Part shown: one piece after another, positions 45,756 to 56,935 of the stretch
Layout: the number at the start of each line of letters is the position of its first letter
How positions within the stretch are numbered: position 1 is the stretch's first letter
DNA from: Balaenoptera acutorostrata
Lineage: Eukaryota > Chordata > Mammalia > Artiodactyla > Balaenopteridae
Length of the DNA: 64,000 bases
Direction of reading: 5' to 3'
Assembly: GCF_949987535.1 (NCBI RefSeq)
Contig: NC_080071.1
Span: 27,674,236-27,738,235, forward strand
The notes under the pieces: generated by a model
Seen by the model: only the letters and a program-made list of their open reading frames with translations
The model's database searches: none
What the model was told of the DNA's origin: nothing
Program-made: the position numbers and the translations under genes

Positions 45756-48700
45756 ATGCATCCATATTGACCCTTCTATGAGAGTTGCATATGTTATTGC
45801 CAAGTAGAATTCCTTGGAGGAGTCATTTTAAGGAATGTATAAGAATGATTTACAAATGTATCTCTTAAATAAGTGCCAAAGTAAATGAATGCTTCTGAAA
45901 TACTTGTTTAGAAACTGTTCTTACAAATTTTTTTTTAGTGTATTCCTTGCCACCTAATTAGATCAACTTGGTATAGGTTTGACAGCCCATAAGAGATAAT
46001 CCAACTTTCACTAGGTTAACCAAATAGAGGTTTTGTTTTACTCAAGTGACATTAAGTTGAAACAAGTGACATTAAGGTCAAGTGACATTAAGTTAGGATT
46101 TCACAGTCCTGGCAGACCCACAGTCCTCAGGGCTCTAAGCTCATTTTTCCTTCCACTTGGCCATCCTTAGTATGTGGCCTTTATCCTCTGATTTGTTGCC
46201 CTGTGGTCTCAGAATGGCTCCCTCACCTCCTGCATCCTGACTACATTCTAGGCAGGAGGACAGAAAGTGCAAAAGGCAAAAGGCAAAAGGCAAGTGCCAG
46301 CTGGATCAGCTTTCTCCAAGAACTTTTCCAGAAGAGACTTTGACTTATGTCTTCTGGGTTGTAACTGTAAAAAATGCCACCCCTCCTGGGGGTGGGAGGA
46401 CTCTGGAATAATTGTGTTTTTAGCTGAACTCATTGCCACCCCCAACAGAGCTGGGGTTCTGTTTTTAAGGCAAAGTGAGGTGCTTCCCAACATCCATTCT
46501 CCCTTAGCATACAGTTTTGGTGATTCTGGGAAAATCCTAAAGTGTGATCACTTAGTCTAAGCTGATTTATCTTCCAAAAGAAGGAAAAGTTTTCTCATTT
46601 TATATCTGGCTCTTCTATGGAAAAAATTATCCTACTTTTGCAATAGAATGTTACCTGGGAAACAATGGATTTATAACTACACCATAGTCAAACAGATACA
46701 AAGAGAAAGCTGGAGATAAACTTTTCAGAATGAAAAAGGGAAAATAATCCCATCTGCCATTTCACCTCATACTCAGCCCATAATCACAATCAAGGTTGTC
46801 TAAAGTTGTTTCTTTCTGGAAAGATTCTATAAAAGATTAAATGGACACTGAATTAAAGCTCTGACCCTTAAAATTTATGCAACTACTAAGTAAAATGGTG
46901 TCTCACTAATTTAGAAAAGAGGCTTTTCTTCGTTTGTTTCAGTTTCGTCTGTCGTCTTGTTGGAATCAGCTAGACTGGAAAGCACATGGCGCCTCCCGCT
47001 GAGCCATGGAAAACTTTATCAGATAACCCAACTAGGTCACAAGAGCGCCTCTCTAAACCAGAAGCTGTTCTTTATACTGTCTGGAATAATACTGACATGT
47101 TTTAAAAAACCTGGAACAAAATGACCCCTCAAGCCAAAAGTTTTACTTTAAACTTATAGAGGGTTCCTGGGCACAGAAGAATAGAAGCTCTCTAATTTTA
47201 GAGGAAAAAAATGATGGCATTCATAGTTTCTACCAAACTTAACTTTTAAAGGAAGATAGTTGACTTCTGAACCCAAGTCACAATCACCTTGAAATAACCT
47301 ATTCGGAAAAAAATTGAATATTGCAGTAGCTTCTACTTCACTGAATAGCCATGAGGAGCATGGTATTTATTTCACTTTCTTACAGAAATAAATGAGGAAA
47401 TTCTTTGCAGAACACCAAGACTATTCCCAGCCTAACTGGAAACAGCAAAAATAAAATATGTTTAGTACCTGGCAGGTATGAGTTTTACAAGTCGCAAACT
47501 CAAGGGAGAACAAAATTGCAACTTTCTTCATTTCCCTATAAATTAATTTAATTTCTATTTTACTGTCCCATTTTTGCCTAACGGCAGAAAACGTAATTAT
47601 TTCTAGGTCAGCTCAATCACTTTAATACTTTTTCGGTTATCTCAGGTTTAGCTCAGTAAAATGTGAAATTTTAATTTTTGCCCTTTATATTAATTAGAGT
47701 AACACTAGCTTCAGCAACAAATACATCCAAAAGTCTTGGTAGCTTAGTACAATGAAACTGTATTTCTTACTCACGCAAAGATCTATGTGGTTGTTTCTGG
47801 TTGGCAGGTGGCCTTCCGTGTGATGATTCATGGATCCTTTTTGTGCCTCCTCCTGCCTCTAGAGTAAGCTAACACACAAAAAGAGATCATGAAGATTTAC
47901 ACATACCTCTTCAGCCCAGAAAAGGTACACATGACTGGCTTATATTTAAATGGAGAGGAATAGTCACATAGCTCCTCCTAGATGCAATGGAAGGCTGAGA
48001 AATGTTGTCCCTGGCTGGGCAGCCATTTCTCAGAAGGGAGCATAAGTTCTTGTGGTCATCAAGCTCTCTCTGCCTACTTTTCATCTTTGCAGTTGAAGCA
48101 TCTTTTGAAAATAGATCATCTTTTGCCAATTATTGTCTTTTGAGATTAAATTAGAGAACTGAGAGGATTTAACAGTGGGCGTAGGGGATCTCTCCTTGTG
48201 TTGGTGGCATGATTGATTATATTTTGCACCTGGAAATGGGATCGCATCCTTTTCCTTCCACTTACAGAGATCGCAGAAACTTTAGTACAGGTATTCAAAT
48301 GTTTACATTATAGTACCTGAAATTCAGGTCTATAGTTTTACATTTTAAATAAAGTACCCCAAATTGGAACAGTTCCACATGCTATGAGAAACATGGCTTG
48401 TTTATATGAATTTTGAAAGAACAGTTTCTAAATCCATTTTGAACATAACATCCAGCTAATGCTTGGATATCACTTTGGCATTTCAGGCAGGATGTAAGAA
48501 AATATGAGGAAGGGTTAGAGCCTGTATCAGGAAAGCGAATTTCTCAGAAATCCTCAGCAGACTTCTTCATGGGTCTCACTGGCCAGAATTGTTATATGGC
48601 CACTTATAGTGGCAAGAGAAGAAGCCGGGAAAGATAGCTTTCAAGTTGGATTGTTAGATGTTTCAAACAAAACTGGGGTTCTCTTAATAAGGAAGAAGGA

Positions 48701-48831
48701 GAAAAAGAATAACTATATCTGTCTCAACACTAATAGCTCAATTAATCAGCCTGAGGTGATTATAAACTTCTTTTACACTTTCCAGAGGGCTTAGTACAAG
48801 TGGTGTGTATGTGGGTGGGTGGCGGAAGGGC

Positions 48832-48887
48832 AGAGAAAGAGAGAAAGAGAAAGAGAGGGAGAGGGAGAGGGAGAAGAGAGAAAGGGA
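48832..48887 (+). repeat. Polypurine GA-rich tract
   Basis: Fifty-six consecutive purines made of GAGAAA and GAGGGA units, continuing as interrupted (GA)n to about 48911. Confidence 0.9.
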
Positions 48888-49456
48888 CACAGAGAGAGAC
48901 ATAGAGAGAGAACATGGAACTGAATGAAAGTGACTTGATATTATAAGAAAACTGGGGTGGTAAAGACAAAGATTCAGCTCTAGAAAAAGAAAATTCTAGA
49001 GACCTCTGAGATAAACCTTAAATAGTTAAAAGGCTATTCTGTAATAATTAAGAAGTAGATTAGGTATCAGTAGAAACACAGAGAAGTGGTCTGAAAAATA
49101 TATTATTGATACATACCTGGAGCAGGTATGTTTAAATTAGTGCCCTTGAGTCTGTGTTGGAATTGACAAGGATGAGGCTCACTCAGTCCGTGTGGTAGTG
49201 GCCCGAGGAATCTGGTTATTTTAAGTGATCTCTTTCCTTAGGGAGCTGGGGAAAAGCAACTGCACATCAGTGATGCCACAATGCAAAGTCCAGTTTGTCC
49301 ATCTAAACATGTGGACAATAAGACGGGCCAGCTAATGTGGTGACTAACGTGAATGGTGACCAGCGCTGACGAGGTTTTCTTAAGCTCATTGTTGGGGTTT
49401 TGTATCCATTGCTGTTCTGCACTGCATCTGTTGCTCTGAATCAGACGACTTCCAGC

Positions 49457-49500
49457 AGGAGAAAAGGAGGAGAGAAGGAGAGAAGGAGGGAGGAAGGAGA
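49457..49500 (+). repeat. Polypurine GA-rich tract
   Basis: Forty-four consecutive purines (GGAGAGAAGGAG-like units), followed by interrupted GAGA repeats to about 49551. Confidence 0.9.
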
Positions 49501-50534
49501 CAGAGACAAAGAGAAAGAGAGACAGAGAGATTGGGGGAGAGAGAGTGAGAATGAATACATTGATTGGTGCTGAGGATGAATCCCTAGGCAATCCAGAGAC
49601 TGCTTTCATTTAAATTTGCTCTGCAATCAGTGGCTAATGAACCAGGGTGTTTGTAGATTTATAATTTTGCCTTTCCATATTTTCAGTCTTGGATTCTCTT
49701 CTAAACCTGCTAGAATATATTCAAAGCAGGGGTTCTTCTTAAACTAGAAAGAGGCACCCTTCAAAAAAAAGCTTTATTTTCTCCTTTCCGGTTGCCATTC
49801 TTCATTAAACACACACACACACCCCGGAATACCTAAGCTTTTAGATAAAAAGGAGAATCATCCAGGTTGGAATATGTGTGTGGATGGGAGGATGTGGGGA
49901 GAGGGGTACCTGGGAAGAAGGAAGAGACATGCTCAATTTTTGTCCTTTCTGGTATTTTCTCGTTTCCAAGTTGGTTTCCTGGGTGGCATCTCAGCACGCG
50001 CAGCCCTGGTTCTTCATCAATATGTCAGGTTACCTCTGTTGTAGCCCTAAAGGGCTGCCATGACTACACTGTCCTGTCTTTCCCAGAATCCCCACATTCT
50101 AATACCAATCCACCTCCACATAGTTAGCATTACTCAGGAATTTCCTTCCAGATCTATGAATAGTTCTCAGATCAAATCAAAAGAAACAGTTTACTTTCCT
50201 TCTCACTTATTTTGGCCAGTGTTTCAGTCTCACTGAAACTTGCAGGTATGAGAAATCTTTATGCTATTTCATGACTCTACCAATTTGCTCAGGTTGTTCC
50301 TTCTGTTGGGGTCACTTTTTTCCCCTCACCCAACATCCCTGGCTTTGCCTTTCCCATCATCAGTGAAACCTATTAGGTTTAAGGACCAGTTTTTTTCAAG
50401 CAGCATTTCGGATACCTCTACCCCATCCAAGTAGAAAATATTACTGACTGTTGGGATATTACTGTGACCTATAAAGCCCTAGTGTGTTTATATGACACTT
50501 TAATAAATATGTTTGCTTCTATACCACTTCGCTC

Positions 50535-50645
50535 AACTAACTGGTCAACTACTTAAGAACCAGTACTGGGTTTTATTCATTTTTGAATTTCCAGCACCTA
50601 AAATGAAGCCTTCCTGGGAAACACTATGCATTTAATAACCGTTCC
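50535..50645 (+). repeat. L2 3'-end-like fragment
   Basis: 'aactacttaagaaccagtactgggttttattcatttttgaatttccagcacc' then 'gcatttaataaccgttc' resembles the L2 terminus. L1 'B' inserted just downstream. Confidence 0.45.
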
Positions 50646-50682
50646 ATGCAATAAAAATTGTGATTATTAATAATAAAGATGA

Positions 50683-51457
50683 GGGGCAGAGTCAAGATGG
50701 TGGTGTGAAAAGAAATGGAGTTTGTGTCTCCCCACAACTAGGGCACCTGCCGGATGCTAGTGGGGGACCCCGACACTCAAGGGGATGGAAGGAACCCCCA
50801 AGTGAACCGGTAGGATGTGGGGAGGACTGAGGAGGGAGGAGAGGTGGAGGCCGGACAGGACCAGAGCCCCTGAGGGGTGGCTGAGAGGAGGGAGGGGTTC
50901 CCATAGCTGGAGGGACCCTTGGGGGGCTCGGATCAGAGGGGAGTGGGACTGCGCCCAGCGTTTCCCCTGCCCAATCGCCGGGGAAGTCTGCCTGGCTCTC
51001 AGGCCAGGTCCTACGCCCTCAGAGGGCCCCTCTGGTCTGGGTTGGTCCTAAGGTGTAGGAGGGAGGCCAGGAGAGAACAAGAGAGGCAGGCGGGAGGAGA
51101 GTGGAAGGCATGTGCCCCATCCACTCGGGCATGGGGAACCTGCTGAGCTCCCAGGCCAATCTCCTGCCCTCCAAAGCCCACTCCAGGCTACGTGGGTCCT
51201 GGGGGCATAGGAGGGAGGCTGGGGAGATCAGGAGAGGTGGGCGGGAGCGGACCTCCAGGACCAAAGAACCTCAGACCCCAGGGAATATTCATCGGAGTGA
51301 GGTCTCCTGGAGGTCCTCATCTCAGCACCAAGACCCAGCTCTATGCAACAGCCTACAAACTCCAGTGCTGGAAGCCACAGGCCAAATGATGAGTAAGATA
51401 GGAACATAATCCCACTTGTAAAAAAAAAAAAAAAAAAGAGAGAGACAGCAAAAAAAT
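50683..51457 (+). promoter_or_regulatory. L1 'B' 5' UTR, GC-rich, with YY1-type site
   Basis: A 775-bp GC-rich leader. AAGATGG at 50694-50700 lies at +12, the position of the YY1 site that fixes the transcription start in human L1. Two related blocks with 'taggagggagg...ggcgggag' (about 51056-51100 and 51209-51250) look like degenerate internal repeats with a period of about 155 bp. An A18 run at 51420-51437 precedes ORF1. Beyond the first 50 bp it does not resemble the leader of L1 'A'. Confidence 0.75.
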
Positions 51458-52345
51458 ATGTCACAGATGAAGGAGCAAGGTAAAAACCTACAAGACCAAA
51501 TAAATGAAGAGGAAACAGGCAGTCTACCTGAAAAAGAATTCAGAGTAATGATAATAAAGATGATACAGAATCTAGGAAATAGAATGGAGGCACGGATTGA
51601 GAAAATACAAGAAATGTTTAACAAAGATCTAGAAGAACTAAAGAACAAACAAACAGAGATGAACAACACAATAAATGATAAGAAAAATACACGAGAAGCA
51701 ATCAATAACAGAATAACTGAGGCAGAAGAACAAATAAGTGAGCTGGAAGACAAAATGGTGGAAATAACTGCCGAGGAGCAGAATAAAGAAAAAAGAATGA
51801 AAAGAATTGAAGACAATCTCAGAGACCTCTGGGACAACACTAAACACACCAACATTCAAATTATAGGGGTCCCAGAAGAAGAAGAGAAAAAGAAAGGGTC
51901 TGAGAAAATATTTGAAGAGATTACAGTGGAAAACTTCCCTAACATGGGAAAGCAAATAGTCACCCAAGTCCAGAAGGAACAGAGAGTCCCATACAGGATA
52001 AACCCTAGGAGAAACACACCAAGACACATATTAGTCAAACTAACAAAAATTAAATTGAAAGAAAAAATATTAAAAACAACAAGGGAAAAACACAAAATAC
52101 CATAGAAAGGAATCCCCATAAGGTTATCAGCTGATTTTTCAGCAGAAACTCTGCAGGCCAGAAGGGAGTGGCAGGGTATACTTAAAGTGATGAAAGAGAA
52201 AAGCCTACAACCAAGATTACTCTACCCAGTAAGGATCTTATTCAGAATCAACGGAGAAATCAAAAGCTTTTCAGACAAGCAAAAGCCAAGAGAATTCAGC
52301 ACCACCAAACCAGCTTTACAACAAATGCTAAAGAAACTTCTCTAG
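51458..52345 (+). pseudogene. L1 ORF1 relic (RNA-binding chaperone), copy B, one stop
   Basis: The frame is 295 codons long and free of indels, broken only by a premature TAG at 52103-52105 (codon 216). Past it the same frame stays open to the expected stop at 52343-52345. Residues of roughly 10-110 are an E/K/N-rich coiled coil that would form the trimer; about 120-210 is the RRM-like domain (IQIIGVPEEE); the last about 80 are the C-terminal RNA-binding domain (SADFSAETLQARREWQ). In copy A the codon at the stop position is TAC (Tyr), so a single TAC-to-TAG change explains it. Best preserved L1 gene in the window. Confidence 0.92.
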
Positions 52346-54448
52346 GCGGGAAACACAGAGAAGAAAAAGACCCACAGAAACAAACCCAAAACAATTAAGA
52401 AAATGGTAACAGGAACATACATGTTGATAATAACCTTGAATGTAAATAGATTAAATGACCCAACTAAAAGACACAGACTGGCTGAATGGATACAAAAACA
52501 AGACCCATATACATGCTGTTTACAAGAGACCCACTTCAGACCTAGGGGCACATACAGACTGAAAGTGAGGGTTGGAAAAAGATATTCCATGCAAATGGAA
52601 ATCAAAAAAAAGCTGGAGTAGCAATACTTGGATCAGACAAAATAGACTTTAAAATAAAGAATGTTACAAGAGACAAGGAAGGACACTACATAATGATTAA
52701 GGGATCAATCCAAGAAGAAGATATAACAATTATAAATATATATGCACCCAACATAGGAGCACCTCAATACATAAGGCAAATGCTAACAACAGTGAAAGGG
52801 GAAATCGACAGTAACACAATAATAGTAGGGGACTTTAACACCTCACTTACACCAATGGACAGATCATCTAAAATGAAAATAAATAAGGAAACACAAGCTT
52901 TAAATGACACAATAGACCAGATAGATTTAATTGATATTTATAGAACATTCCACCTGAAAGTGACAGAATACACTTTCTTCTCAAGTGCACATGGAACATT
53001 CTCCAGGATAGATCACATCTTGGGTCACAAATCAAGCCTCAGAAAATTTAAGAAAATTGAAACTGTAACAAGCATCTTTTCAGACCACAATGCTATGACA
53101 TTGGAAATCAATTACAGGAAAAAAACTGTAAAAGCCACAGATGGAGGCTAAACAGTGAGCTACTAAATCACCAAGAGATCACTGAAGAAGTCAAAGAAGA
53201 AATTAAAAAATACCTAGAAATAAATGACAACAAAACATGATGACCCAAAACCTATGGGATGCAGCGAAAGCAGTTCTAACAGGGAACTTTATAGCAATTC
53301 AATCTCACCTCAAGAAACAAGAAAAATCTCAAATAAACAATCTAACCTTACACCTAAAGCAACCAGAGAAAGAACAGAGAAAACTCAAAGTCAGTAGAAA
53401 GAAAGAGATCATAAAGATCAGAGCAGAAATAAATGAAATAGAAATGAAAAAAAACAATAGCAAAGATCAATGAAACTAAAAGGTGGTTCTTTGAGAAGAT
53501 AAATGAAATTGATAAACCCTTAGCCAGACTCAACAAGGAAAAAAGGGAGAGGACGCAAATCAATAAAATTAGAAATGAAAAAGGAGAAATCACAACTGAC
53601 ACCATAGAAATACAAAAGGTTATAAGAGACTACTACAAACAACTATATGCCAATAAAATGGACAACCACGAAGAAATGGACAAATTCTTGGAAAAGTACA
53701 ATTTTCCAAGACTGAACCAGGAAGAATTAGAAAATATAAACAGACCTATCACAAGTAATGAAATTGAAACTGTAATTTAAAATCTTCCAACAAACAAAAG
53801 CCCAGGACCAGATGGCTTCACAGGTGAATTCTATCAAACATTTAGAGAAGAGCTAACACCCATCCTTCTCAAACTCTACCAAAAAATTGCAGAGGGAAGA
53901 GCACTCCGAAATTCATTCTACAAAGCCACCATCACCCTGATACCAAAACGAGAAAAAGATATCACAAAAAAGAAAATTATAGACCAATATCACTGATGAA
54001 CATAGATGCAAAAATCCTAAACAAAATAATAGCAAACATAATCCAACAACATATAAAAAGGATTATACACCATGATCAAGTGGGATTTATCCCAGAGATG
54101 CAAGGATTCTTCAATAGACGCAAATCAATCAATGTGATACACCATATTAACAAATTAAGGAATAAACACCATATGATAATCTCAATAGATGCAGAAAAAG
54201 CTTTGGACAAAATTCAACACCCATTTATGATGAAAACCCTCAGGAAAATGGGCATAGAGGGAACTTACCTCAACATAATAAAGGCCATATATGACAAACC
54301 CACAGCAAACGTCATACTCAATGGTGAAAAACTGAAAGCATTTCCACTAAGATCAGGAACAAGACAAAGATGTCCACTCTCGCCACTATTATTCAACATA
54401 GTTTTGGAAGTCCTAGCCACGGCAATCAAAGAAAAAGAAATAAAAGGA

Positions 54449-54784
54449 GGGCTTCCCTGGTGGCGCAGTGGTTGAGAATCTGCCTGCCAGTGCAGGGGAC
54501 ACGGGTTCGAGCCCTGGTCTGGGAAGATCCCACATGCCGCGGAGCGACTAAGCCCGTGAGCCACAATTGCTGAGCCTGCACGTCTGGAGCCTGTGCTCCG
54601 CAACGGGAGAGGCCACGATAGTGAGAGGCCCGCGCACCGCGATGAAGAGTGGCCCCCACTTGCCGCAACTGGAGAAAGCCCTCACACAGAAACGAAGACC
54701 CAACACAGCCATAAATAAATAAATAAAATTTTAAAAAAAAAGGGCCATTATAGGGTCATTATTAAAAAAAAAAGAAAAGAAAAG
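54449..54784 (+). mobile_element. CHR-type SINE nested in L1 'B' ORF2, with extra 3' segment
   Basis: Head 'gggcttccctggtggcgcagtggttgagaatctgcctgcc' at 54449; A box region about 54459-54470; B box GGTTCGAGCC at 54504-54513. The body ends with (ATAA)n and A9 near 54741. About 22 bp of unrelated sequence (54742-54763) and a second A-rich tail then follow before the TSD (gaaaa[a]gaaataaaagga at 54431-54448 and 54784-54800). The insertion is between the palm motifs of the RT domain, so it postdates L1 'B'. Confidence 0.96.
54504..54513 (+). promoter_or_regulatory. Pol III B box in CHR SINE
   Basis: GGTTCGAGCC matches the tRNA B-box consensus GGTTCGANNCC. With an A-box-like 'tggcgcagtgg' about 45 bp upstream, it forms the internal type-2 pol III promoter inherited from the ancestral tRNA. 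Confidence 0.8.
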
Positions 54785-56935
54785 AAAAGAAATAAAAGGA
54801 ATCCAAATTGGAAAAGAAGCAGTAAAACTGTCACTGTTTGCAGATGACATGATACTATACGTAGAAAATCCTAAAAATGCCACCAGAAAACTACTAGAAT
54901 TAATCAATGAATTTGGTAAGGTTGGAGAATACAAAATTAATGCACAGAAATCTCTGGCATTCCTATACACCAGCAATGAAAAATCAGAAAGAGAAATTAA
55001 GGAAACAATCCCATTTATCATCCCAACGAAAAGAATAAAATACCTAGGAATAAACCTACCTAAGTAGGCAAAAGACTTGTATTCAGAAAACTATGAAACA
55101 CTGATGAGAGAAATCAAAATGACATAAACAGATGGAGAAATATACCATGTTCTTGGATTGGAAGAATCAACATTGTGAAAATGACTGTACTACCCAAAGC
55201 AATCTACAGACTCAATGCAATCCCTGTCAAACTACCAATGGCATTCTTCACAGAATTAGAACAGAAAATTTTACAATTCGTATGGAAACACAGAAGACCT
55301 CAAATAGCCAAAGCAATCTTGAGAAAGAAAAACAGAGCTGGAGGAATCAGGCTCCCTGACTTCAAACTATACTACAAAGCTGCAGAAGTCAAGACAGCAT
55401 AGTACTGGCACAAAAATAGAAATATAGATCAATGGAACAGGATAGAAAGCCCAGAGATAAACCCAAGCACCTATGGTCACATAATCTATGACAAAGGAGG
55501 CAAGAATATACAATGGAGAAAAGACAGTCTCTTCAATAAGCGGTGCTTGGAACTGGACAGTTATATGTAAAAGAATGAAATTAGAATACTCCTAACACCA
55601 TACACAAAAATAAACTCCAAATGGATTAAAGACCTAAATGTAAGACCAGGCACTATAAAACTCTCAGAGGAAAATATAGGAAAAACACTCTTTGACATAA
55701 ATCACAGCAAGATCTTTTTTGACCCACCTCCTAGAGTAATGAAAATAAAAACAAAAATAAACAAATGAGACCTAATTAAACTTAAAAGATTTGCACAGCA
55801 AAGGAAACCATAAACAAGACAAAAAAACAACCCTCAGAATGGGAGAAAATATTTGCAAATGAAACAATGGACAAAGGATTAATTTCCAAAATATACAAAC
55901 AGCTCATGGAGCTCAATATCAAAAGAACAAATAATTCAATTAAAAAAGGGGCAGAAGACCTAAATAGACATTTCTCCAAGGAAGACATACAGATGGCCAA
56001 GAGGCACATGAAAAGATTCTCAACAACACTAATTATTAGAGAAATGCAAATCAAAACTACAGTGAGGTATCACCTCACACCAGTCAGAATGGCCATTATC
56101 AAAAAATCTAGAAGCAAGAAATGCTGGAAAGGGTGTGGTGAAAAGGGAACCCTCCTGCACTGCTGGTGGGAATGTAAATTGATGCAAACACTATGGAGAA
56201 CAGTATGGAGGTTCCTTAAAAAACTAAAAATAGAACTACCATATGACCCAGCAATCCCACTATTGGGCATATACCCTGAGAAAACCATAATTCAAAAAGA
56301 GTCATGTACCACAACATTCACTACAGCACTATTTACAGTAGCCAGGACATGGAACCAACCTAAATGTCCCTCAACAGATGAATGGATAAAGAAGATGTGG
56401 CACATATATACAATGGAATATTACTCAGCCATAAAAAGAAACAAAATTGAGTTATTTGTAGTGAGGTGGATGGACCTAGAGTCTGTCATACAGAGTGAAG
56501 TAAGTCAGAAAGAAAAACAAATACCGTATGTTAACACATATATATGGAATCTAAAAAAAAAAAAAAAATGGTACTGATGAACCTAGTGGCAGGGCAGGAA
56601 TAAAGACGTAGACATAGAGAATGGACTTGAGGACACGGGGTGGGAGGGGGAAGCTGGGGTGAAGTGAGAGTAGCATCGACATATATACACTACCGAATGT
56701 AAAATAGCTAGCTAGTGGGAAGCAGCAGCATAACACAGGGAGATCAGCTCGGTGCTTTGTGACCACCTAGAGGGGTGGGATAGGGATGGTGGGAGGGAGG
56801 CTCAAGAGGGAGGGGATATGGGGATATATGTATGCATATGGCTGATTCACTTTGATGTACAACAGAAACAAACACAGTATTGTGAAGCAATTATACTCCA
56901 ATAAAGATCTATTAAAAAAATAATAATAAAGATGA

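Larger units (their letters stand above)
45756..50534. other. Mostly single-copy DNA with small tandem repeats
   Basis: There are three copies of caagtgacattaag at 46043, 46063 and 46079, and a heptamer (GCAAAAG)n at 46268-46290. Two segments, 47900-48040 and 48500-48640, share 'ggc..cagaa' and 'tggc..tcacatgg'-like wording and may be pieces of an old repeat I cannot name. There is a short (AC)n at 49808-49823. No gene was recognised. Confidence 0.35.
52403..56560 (+). pseudogene. L1 ORF2 relic (endonuclease / reverse transcriptase), copy B
   Basis: The protein would nick target DNA and copy L1 RNA at the nick. The start ATG is at 52403. Endonuclease motifs are all visible but split between frames: QETHF (52403-52621 segment), then NIYAPN, VGDFNT, RIDH and SDH in 52693-53151. 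RT palm segments are in 53996-54475 ([25 protein letters not shown]), where a CHR SINE then interrupts the gene. After the SINE the active-site FADD is intact at 54837-54848. The C-terminal Cys motif C-X3-C-X7-H-X4-C lies in 55867-56577. At least five frame changes and several stops separate these pieces. All domains are present, but the gene is dead. Confidence 0.93.
50683..56921 (+). mobile_element. L1 LINE 'B', full length, with nested SINE
   Basis: This is a 6.24-kb element, or about 5.9 kb without its nested SINE. The 14-bp TSD aataataaagatga is exact at 50669-50682 and 56922-56935. The insertion site (TT before AATAA) resembles the L1 endonuclease target TT|AAAA. The 5' UTR, ORF1, ORF2 and the G-rich 3' UTR ending 'ctccaataaagatctatt' plus A run are all present and in order. 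Many indels in ORF2 show it is not active. Confidence 0.97.

Noticed and set aside
46043..46092. CRISPR-like spaced repeats
   Set aside because: Only three 14-bp copies with 2-6-bp gaps, in a mammalian genome. Simple tandem repeat.
49238..49609. 123-codon minus-strand Ser/Leu-rich frame
   Set aside because: It spans the GA-rich polypurine tract, whose complement encodes Ser/Leu/Phe runs without stops.
51322..51855. 177-codon open frame on the minus strand
   Set aside because: It is the antisense shadow of L1 ORF1. A/G-rich coiled-coil coding yields Ser/Leu/Phe-rich open frames on the reverse strand. The same applies to 51638-52027, 13621-13965, 27845-28270 and 16347-16610.
54449..54545. tRNA gene
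   Set aside because: The A and B boxes and tRNA-like head are there, but the cloverleaf does not close, and an (ATAA)n-tailed body and TSDs show it is a SINE. The same holds for heads at 111, 22300, 27277, 38481 and 60487.
54426..54668. Arg/Ala-rich frames on the minus strand at the nested SINE
   Set aside because: CHR SINE sequence, the same as at 22 and 38 kb.
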